DNA from: Agrococcus terreus
GTDB lineage: Bacteria > Actinomycetota > Actinomycetes > Actinomycetales > Microbacteriaceae
NCBI RefSeq assembly: GCF_014645235.1
Contig: NZ_BMLM01000001.1
Span: 248,001-312,000 of the forward strand
Direction: 5' to 3'
Length of the DNA stretch: 64,000 nucleotides
The translations under genes were made by a program, and so were the position numbers. How positions within the stretch are numbered: the first letter of the stretch is position 1; each line of letters begins with the position of its first letter. Shown here piece by piece: positions 59,128 through 64,000 of this stretch. Below the pieces are notes generated by a model, which ran no database searches, was not told the DNA's origin, and was given only the letters and a program-made list of their open reading frames with translations.

Positions 59128-59586
59128 TCAGCGGCGGCTCGTGATGAGCGCCGCGAACCAGCTCGCGCCCGCGACGAGGTGCATGATCGCGAGCGAGACG
59201 CCGGTGCCGGTGTCAAGCGCGCCCGTGAGCGGCGCGGCGGTCGAGGCAGCCGCGACCGCGAGGCCCGCCCAGGCGAGGATCGGCGTGGTGCGAGGCCAGC
59301 GCTTGGCGAGCGGCCAGGCGACGACGACGGCGAGCGCGAGCGGCACGAGCGTCGCGACGGCGACCGGCAGGAACCCGACCGCGATCTCGGCGCCGCCCTG
59401 TGCGACGACCATCGAGGCGCCCGCGGCGGATGCGACCGCGAGGATCGCGAGGTTGACGAGCGCGGCGATGCCGGCGGCGGCGAGGCCGCGCACGAGCAGG
59501 CCCGGGCGGGTGCGCGCGGCGGGCGGGTCGAGGGCCGTAGTAGCGGGGTCAAGGGGTGTGGTGACGGGCTCGGATGCGGTGGTCAT
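59128..59586 (-). CDS. DUF6069 family membrane protein
   Basis: A 152-residue protein with four membrane helices after a Thr/Pro-rich N-terminus. The family pattern VRGLAAAGIAALVNLAIL then LVPLALAVVVAWPLAKRW and IMHLVAGASWFAALI fits DUF6069. No function is known. It is divergent from a MarR gene with a CTTGAC-N3-GTCAAG palindrome in the gap, so it is probably MarR-repressed. The ATG at 59586 starts a hydrophilic leader. Confidence 0.8.
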   Translation of the reverse strand: MTTASEPVTTPLDPATTALDPPAARTRPGLLVRGLAAAGIAALVNLAILAVASAAGASMVVAQGGAEIAVGFLPVAVATLVPLALAVVVAWPLAKRWPRTTPILAWAGLAVAAASTAAPLTGALDTGTGVSLAIMHLVAGASWFAALITSRR

Positions 59587-59650
59587 GGCTCCTCCGTGGG
59601 TTCGGCCGGGCCGGGGCCCGGGCTCCGATGCGCCCATGATCCGCCCGATG

Positions 59651-59665
59651 CTTGACTCGGTCAAG
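59651..59665. promoter_or_regulatory. Candidate MarR operator (CTTGAC-TCG-GTCAAG)
   Basis: A perfect 15-base inverted repeat in the 108-base gap between the divergent DUF6069 and MarR genes. MarR proteins typically bind TTGA-type palindromes. Confidence 0.75.
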
Positions 59666-59694
59666 TATCTATTCGTCGGGAGTAGCCTGAGCGC

Positions 59695-60123
59695 GTGACG
59701 AGCGTGGACGCGATCAACGAGGCCAGGGGGCTGGCCGTGCTGCTGCACCGGGCGGCGGCGCTCGCGCGCGAGGACTTCGCCCGCGCCGCGGAGCGCTTCG
59801 GCATCGCGCCGCCGGCTGCTCGCGTGCTGCTGCTGCTCGACGACCCGATGCCGATGCGCAAGATCGCCGACCGCCTGCTCGTCGACGCCTCCTACGTCAC
59901 CGGCGTCGCCGACCAGCTCGAGGAGGCCGGCCTCGCCACCCGCGGCGTCGGCGAGGACCGCCGGGTGAAGCTGCTCTCGGCCACCGAGTCCGGCGCGGAT
60001 GTGCGCGAGCGTCTGGCCGTCGCGATCAGCGCCGACTTCACGGCGCTCCACGCCCTCGACGATGCCGAGCGGGCGCAGCTCGCGACGCTGCTGGAGCGGC
60101 TCGTCGAGAGCGGCGCGCGGTAG
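59695..60123 (+). CDS. MarR family transcriptional regulator
   Basis: A 142-residue winged-helix regulator. Helix-turn-helix MRKIADRLLVDASYVTGVADQLEEAGL (in parts, near 52-78) and the wing TRGVGEDRRVKLLSAT are clear. The start is GTG at 59695, 29 bases from the operator palindrome. Likely autoregulated and controlling the divergent DUF6069 gene. The signal is unknown; the family often senses phenolics or oxidants. Confidence 0.93.
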   Translation: MTSVDAINEARGLAVLLHRAAALAREDFARAAERFGIAPPAARVLLLLDDPMPMRKIADRLLVDASYVTGVADQLEEAGLATRGVGEDRRVKLLSATESGADVRERLAVAISADFTALHALDDAERAQLATLLERLVESGAR

Positions 60124-60158
60124 GGCGCGCTCCCACCTGCCTGCGGCATGCTCGCCGC

Positions 60159-60713
60159 ATGAGCGCCGCCGCCTCCGGGCCAACTGCCGCCGCACCTGCT
60201 GTCGCCACCCCCGACCGCGCGCTGCGCGTCGCGGGCTGGATCGCGATCGCGGCGCCGCTGCTGGCGCTCGCCGTGAAGCTGCCGTCGTTCGGCTGGCTCA
60301 TGGTCGGCGCGATCTGGATGTCGCCTCTGCTCCTCGGCGGCTACGCGCTGCTCGTGCTGGCCGCGGCTCGCGGGATGCTGCGGCGGGGCGCGACCTTGCG
60401 TGCGCCGCGGTGGGCGCGCATCCGCGCGATCGCGTGGGCGTGGCTGACCTCGGGCGGCGTCGTCCTGGTCGGGCTGGCGATCGTCGACGGCGGCGACACG
60501 ATGGCGTCGGTGCAGTCGACGCTCACGATCCTGCTCGGCTCTTCGGGCGGCGACTCCCCGCTGCACGACGCATCGATGGTGCTCGCGCTCGTCGGCGCGA
60601 TCGCCTGGGGCGTTGGCTGGCTCGGGCTCATCGCCGAGTGGCTCTCGTCGATCGCGGGGCGGCGATGGGAGGCGGCGCAGGTCGCGCCGCCGGTGCTGCC
60701 GCCCGCGCCGTAG
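60159..60713 (+). CDS. Hypothetical membrane protein
   Basis: A 184-residue protein with four membrane helices (about 25-45, 50-72, 90-110, 140-165). Between them is a hydrophilic loop with GDTMASVQSTLT and SSGGDSPLHDAS. A Pro-rich C-terminus ends AQVAPPVLPPAP. It starts 36 bases after the MarR stop, so it may be co-transcribed with it. No family was recognised. Its stop lies 60 bases from the converging CWB2 gene's stop. Confidence 0.7.
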   Translation: MSAAASGPTAAAPAVATPDRALRVAGWIAIAAPLLALAVKLPSFGWLMVGAIWMSPLLLGGYALLVLAAARGMLRRGATLRAPRWARIRAIAWAWLTSGGVVLVGLAIVDGGDTMASVQSTLTILLGSSGGDSPLHDASMVLALVGAIAWGVGWLGLIAEWLSSIAGRRWEAAQVAPPVLPPAP

Positions 60714-60774
60714 ACGAAGGGCCGGTCCTCGGCGCCCTGCTCGTCGCCTACCGTCCCCCTCAGCGCGTCGCCGC

Positions 60775-62508
60775 CTACTTCGCTCGGAGCGAGATCTGCC
60801 AGCGGTCGGAACCGCTGTCGAACGAAGTCGATTCGATGACGACGATCGACGGCCCCTGCTGCAGCGTGCCGCTTACCGTCTGGCCGCGGTCGACCGAGAG
60901 CCAGAGATCCGAGTAGTTGAGGAAGTGCTCCTCGCGGATGAACGTCGAGTCACTGAGCCCCGCGGCGGTGATCCATGCCTCGGACCCTCCGTAGAGTCCG
61001 ATCGCGGAGTCGGATCCCGAGAAGGCCAGCATCGGCGCGTGGCGCATGTCGCGCACGGTCAGCGACCAGGCGTCATCCGCCTCGACGCGGACGTAGCGAG
61101 GAGGGTCCAAGCGGTCGGTCGTCCGAAGCAGACCGGTGCCGTTGAACGAGTCGCCGGAGTCGTAGATCGGCATGTCCTGCAGCTCGAGCCGCGCGTCGAG
61201 CACGTTGACCGAGAACGAGCTCCACTCGTCGTTCGGCGCGTGGGTCGCCTGCAGCACTCCCCACCGCGCTCCGGGGGGCAGTGCAACGGTGTGCGTGCCC
61301 GCGCCGCCACTGATCGTGCCGCCCTGGAAGGTGCCGTATCGGCGGCCGGCGAGGCGCTGTTCCTTGGTGAACCAGTTCGCCTCCGAGACATCCACGAGCT
61401 GACGGGTGCCAGGTGCGTACTGCGGAGTGGTGCCGCCGTAGTAGCCCGTCCCGCAGATGCGGAACTTCAAGGCGTCCGCAGTGATCCAATGCCGCGTACC
61501 GACGCCGATGATCTTCGTCACGGCCAGCTTGTCGATCTGCGAGGGCACCGCGGTGTGATCGTGGCAGTAGCGGCCGGAGAGCATCATGACCGAGTTCTGG
61601 GAGGCGGCCAGCACGGACGCCCCGATCGTGTCGCCGTGACCGTTGCCCGCGACCAGGTAGACGTGGTTCGCGCTGATGCCGAAGACGAAGCGGTCGATCA
61701 CCGCTGCGTTCGTGCGGTATCGATCACGACCTGAGATCCGCTCGACGTCGCCAGGGATGCGCCAGTAGAGCGCATCCATGTACGCCTCCGGCAGCACCGA
61801 GCCGCTGCCGATGAAGAAGACCTGACCGACGTCCTGCAGCCGTGGCGCCACGCGATTCGCCCAGGCGACGGGGTCGCCGACCGCCGGGACGATCGCCGCG
61901 CCCATGCGGGCGGCGACGGTGCCGGTGACGAGCCCGTCGGAGTATCCCCGGCTGCCGATGACGAAGGCGGTCGTCAGGTAGCCGTTGCTGCGGGTGACGT
62001 GGTCGAGCAGCTGCAGCGCGGAATCGACGCGGTCGCGGCCGCCGACACGGTAGATGCTCGCGCGAGGCAGGATCGAGCGCACGTCGGCCCAGAGGGCATT
62101 GCTGAGCACGCTCGCGTTGCCGACGACGTTGACGTAGCGAGGATTGAGCCTGCGCAGCTCCTGCTCCACCACTGCCGGTACCGAGTCGCGGCGCACCATG
62201 AGCACATGGGCGCCGGTGGCCGACGCGGCCGGAGGCACGGCCAACGCATCCGCGCCCGACTCTCCTGAGGTCAGGTAGACGGTGGTGGTGGGCGCCATCT
62301 TCTGCGACATCAGCACGCTGGTCGCGTAGAGATCCTTGCCGCCGATCCACTCCTGACCGGTCGGCAGGGTGGCCTCAGCCGGAGCTGCTGGCGCGACGAT
62401 CAGCGAGACCGCGGTCGCCGCGAGGGCGGCGGCCGCGACGGCGACGCGCACTCGACGCATCGCCGAGCCGAGCGTCGCGCGCCGAGCGTTCGAATCGTGC
62501 TGTCGCAT
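60775..62508 (-). CDS. Secreted CWB2 cell-wall-binding protein with the shared C-terminal domain
   Basis: A 577-residue protein. An N-terminal signal peptide (basic start, hydrophobic core, cleavage after APAEA) precedes three CWB2 units (about 55-345) very like those at 55968: WIGGKDLYATSVLM, GSRGYSDGLVTGTVAARMG, GRDRYRTNAAVI and SGRYCHDHT. The C-terminal domain (about 380-577) shares LPPGARWGVL, WSLTVRDMRHAP and SDRWQISLR with the larger protein. It lacks the Ig-like middle. An upstream frameshifted fragment ends 2 bases before this ATG. A wall-associated structural or adhesive role is inferred. Confidence 0.85.
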   Translation of the reverse strand: MRQHDSNARRATLGSAMRRVRVAVAAAALAATAVSLIVAPAAPAEATLPTGQEWIGGKDLYATSVLMSQKMAPTTTVYLTSGESGADALAVPPAASATGAHVLMVRRDSVPAVVEQELRRLNPRYVNVVGNASVLSNALWADVRSILPRASIYRVGGRDRVDSALQLLDHVTRSNGYLTTAFVIGSRGYSDGLVTGTVAARMGAAIVPAVGDPVAWANRVAPRLQDVGQVFFIGSGSVLPEAYMDALYWRIPGDVERISGRDRYRTNAAVIDRFVFGISANHVYLVAGNGHGDTIGASVLAASQNSVMMLSGRYCHDHTAVPSQIDKLAVTKIIGVGTRHWITADALKFRICGTGYYGGTTPQYAPGTRQLVDVSEANWFTKEQRLAGRRYGTFQGGTISGGAGTHTVALPPGARWGVLQATHAPNDEWSSFSVNVLDARLELQDMPIYDSGDSFNGTGLLRTTDRLDPPRYVRVEADDAWSLTVRDMRHAPMLAFSGSDSAIGLYGGSEAWITAAGLSDSTFIREEHFLNYSDLWLSVDRGQTVSGTLQQGPSIVVIESTSFDSGSDRWQISLRAK

Positions 62509-62509
62509 G

Positions 62510-62664
62510 TCACTGCCCCGCGATCGTCGTGAAGTGGGTGACGAAGTTCGGATCCCACGCGCCGGGCCGGTCGGAGGCGGAGCGTACGGGGGCGGCGCAA
62601 CGGCGGCGCCGTTCGGCTGCTGCCAGGCGGCGGGCTGGTTGGGGGGCGAGGAGGGGTCGGTCAT
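62510..62664 (-). pseudogene. Frameshifted small ORF just upstream of the CWB2 gene
   Basis: From an ATG at 62664 with a GAAGG ribosome site, the frame reads MTDPSSPPNQPAAWQQPNG then Pro-rich sequence. A one-base shift near 62575 would continue into DRPGAWDPNFVTHFTTIAGQ and a stop at 62510, 2 bases before the CWB2 start. Both halves look protein-like, which neither frame does alone. It may be a small gene broken by one base, or a sequencing error. In the unshifted frame the ORF would run into the CWB2 protein, which is less likely. Function unknown. Confidence 0.4.
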
Positions 62665-62925
62665 CGGCGTGCCTTCGAGGTGATGAGGGAGACGGCCCAT
62701 GGGTGCTGGAGGCCGAGACGCGGACACGGATACCCTTTCCGGTCTCCCGTCTGGGATGAGCGTACGGCTCGCGCGACCGCGCGCCTCGCCCGGGCGAATC
62801 CTTGAGCATCACTTGAGCGTCGGCGGATCCTGACGGGTCGTTCAGTCTCGACTCGCTCGGCCCCCTCGGCTCGAGGTGCGCCGCGCTTCGCGTAGCGTGG
62901 AAGGTCGGACCATCGGAGGAGCCCC

Positions 62926-63525
62926 ATGCCCGACCTCGCCAACGGCAAGTACGTCTCGCAGTCCGACGCGATCCGCCAGTGGTGGCCCGCGGCGCGGGAG
63001 GTGCTGCTCGAGACCGCGCGCGAGTACGGCGCCTGGATCACCGAGGAGGATCTCGGCGCCCGCATCCAGGCTGCCACCGGCATCTCGACCAAGCAGCCCG
63101 CGGAGGAGTGGGTCGGCAGCGTGCTCACGCGGGTCGCGACCGATGCGGCGGGCCGCGGCGAGCCCCGGATCGCCTCGCTGTGCGTGCGCGCCGACCTGTC
63201 GGTGGGCGACCACGCGGGCGCCGTGCCCGGCACCACGGTGCAGTCGCGCGAGCAGCGCGCAGCCGAGGACCGCTTCGACTGCTACCGGCTGTACGGCGCC
63301 GAGCTGCCGGAGAACGGCGGGCGTCCCCAGCTGACGCCGCGCACCTCGGCACGCCCCGTGACGAGGGCGCCCCGCTCGACGACCCCTCGAGCCCCGCGCA
63401 CGCCGAAGTCGACGAAGCCCGCGCCCGCGGCGATGCGCGAGGTCACCTGCACCAGCTGCTTCATGGTGGTGCCGGAGGCGGCGGAGTGCCGCGAGTGCGG
63501 GGCGAGCCTGGCGAGCGCCGTCTAG
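62926..63525 (+). CDS. Hypothetical protein with C-terminal zinc ribbon
   Basis: A 199-residue protein. The N-terminal half (about 1-120) is a predicted alpha/beta domain with an early SQSDAIRQWWPAAREVLLETARE helix (in parts). A Pro/Thr/Arg-rich linker follows (about 135-170), then a zinc ribbon with CTSCF and CRECG (about 176-192). The type resembles uncharacterised actinobacterial proteins that bind nucleic acid. Its ATG has a GGAGG-like site (ATCGGAGGAGCCCC). It converges on the aldolase; both stops share the same CTAG. Confidence 0.7.
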   Translation: MPDLANGKYVSQSDAIRQWWPAAREVLLETAREYGAWITEEDLGARIQAATGISTKQPAEEWVGSVLTRVATDAAGRGEPRIASLCVRADLSVGDHAGAVPGTTVQSREQRAAEDRFDCYRLYGAELPENGGRPQLTPRTSARPVTRAPRSTTPRAPRTPKSTKPAPAAMREVTCTSCFMVVPEAAECRECGASLASAV

Positions 63526-64000
63526 CGCAGCGGGTCCTGCTCCGCCGCGCTCAGCGGCGTGAACGCGTGGCCCGCGAGCGTGAAGTGGAGGCGCGCGGCG
63601 AGCTCGAGCTCCTCGGCGATCGCTGCCGCGTCGCCCACCGAGCGGCCGACGGCGACGAGGCCGTGCCGGTCGAGCAGCACGGCGTTCGCGCGGGCATCCG
63701 CCGCGAACCCAGCTGCGCATGCCGCGGCGAGGCCTGCATCGCCCGGGGGCACGTAGGCGACCCGCGGCAGCAGCCCGACGCGCATCGTGTAGTACGGCGT
63801 GTAGTGCGGCAGCGCGTCCTCCCGAGGCAGGTCGTCGAGGCACGAGAGCGCCAGCGCCCACGGGGAGTGCGTGTGCACGATGCCGCGCGCCTCCGGCCGC
63901 TCCTGATAGACCGCGGCGTGCAGCACCGACTCCTTGGTGGGCCGCGGGCCGTCGAGGTGCTCGCCGGCGAGCGAGATGCGCGAGAGCGCGTCGGGGTCGA
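63522..64000 (-). CDS. Class II aldolase/adducin family protein, 5' end cut by window edge
   Basis: The frame stays open to the end of the window, so only the C-terminal part (about 158 residues) is seen. The zinc motif HTHSPWALAL (H-x-H) near the middle and the late DRHGLVAVGRS segment match class II aldolase/adducin. It is shorter downstream of the metal site than the one at 3157 and belongs to a different branch. Its real start lies beyond base 64000. The likely reaction is aldol cleavage or epimerisation of a sugar phosphate. Confidence 0.85.
   Translation of the reverse strand, partial: DPDALSRISLAGEHLDGPRPTKESVLHAAVYQERPEARGIVHTHSPWALALSCLDDLPREDALPHYTPYYTMRVGLLPRVAYVPPGDAGLAAACAAGFAADARANAVLLDRHGLVAVGRSVGDAAAIAEELELAARLHFTLAGHAFTPLSAAEQDPLR

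Noticed and set aside
62510-62812. A complete 100-residue minus-strand gene
   Set aside because: Only the last 20 residues look like real protein; the upstream part is Arg/Ser/Pro noise, which led to the frameshift interpretation.
1-64000. tRNA, rRNA, insertion sequences or phage genes
   Set aside because: No cloverleaf, rRNA core sequence, transposase or phage structural motif was recognised; short RNA genes could still be missed by eye.

Overview
The DNA is very high in G+C. Codon choice is strongly biased to G/C in the third position, there are many GTG starts and ATGA/GTGA stop-start overlaps, and genes are tightly packed. Family content (DUF2277, the DUF779-aldehyde dehydrogenase-GAF regulator cluster, the ATP-grasp/alpha-E/transglutaminase trio, CWB2 surface proteins, split FCD-GntR catabolic operons) and an over-used word GGATGC point to an actinobacterium, most likely a Microbacteriaceae member such as Agrococcus or a relative. 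The genus is inference. No rRNA, tRNA, CRISPR array, transposase or phage gene was seen.

Layout. 0-4.9 kb: the end of a RbsA-type sugar ABC transporter (ATPase cut by the window edge, two different permeases), a class II aldolase and a ketose 3-epimerase in one operon. 5-8.1 kb (minus): S9 peptidase, adenine phosphoribosyltransferase, RidA protein. 8.3-11.8 kb: permuted ATP-grasp, alpha-E and transglutaminase genes with overlapping ends. 11.9-15.8 kb: small and hypothetical genes, an oxidoreductase, a secreted PKD-like protein, a lipoprotein and a FUSC-type membrane protein.

16-27.5 kb is a catabolic regulon. Two paralogous oxidoreductases of the DXR-like (DRL)/SAF family flank a complete TRAP transporter (dctQ-dctM-dctP). 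They are followed by a beta-hydroxyacid dehydrogenase, a GntR/FCD repressor, a small monooxygenase-like protein, an SDR, a TIM-barrel isomerase and an MFS symporter. Four copies of the palindrome ACTGT-N2-ACAGT (two exact, two with one change) lie in front of its main transcription units, including the repressor gene itself. I regard this as the most interesting system in the window: an apparently undescribed pathway for an unusual sugar acid or branched sugar.

27.6-33.4 kb: a second GntR gene, then a five-gene minus-strand operon (GntR, beta-hydroxyacid dehydrogenase, MFS symporter, two-gene split transketolase) with two ATTGGTC-N-GACCAAT operators upstream. 33.4-36.9 kb: repeats, two very small ORFs, a FUSC-like membrane protein and a beta-propeller lipoprotein bracketed by two related composite hairpins. 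36.9-41.3 kb: DUF779, aldehyde dehydrogenase, GAF regulator and a TetR gene divergent from an SDR. 42.4-46.6 kb: PEBP protein, lipase maturation factor, a carotenoid-desaturase-like FAD enzyme and a small helical protein.

46.7-54.2 kb (minus) is a nine-gene operon: MFS transporter, lactonase-like metallo-beta-lactamase, SDR, beta-hydroxyacid dehydrogenase, cupin, carboxymuconolactone-decarboxylase-like protein, second beta-hydroxyacid dehydrogenase, GntR, tandem-domain CMD protein. A divergent MFS gene shares its control region. 55.9-62.7 kb: two large secreted CWB2 surface proteins with a shared C-terminal domain, flanking a MarR/DUF6069 pair and a membrane protein. The end carries a zinc-ribbon protein and a truncated class II aldolase.

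Together, much of the window is devoted to taking up and oxidising several small sugars or acids, with four GntR regulators, four MFS symporters, one TRAP and one ABC system and four beta-hydroxyacid dehydrogenases. The substrates cannot be read from the sequence.
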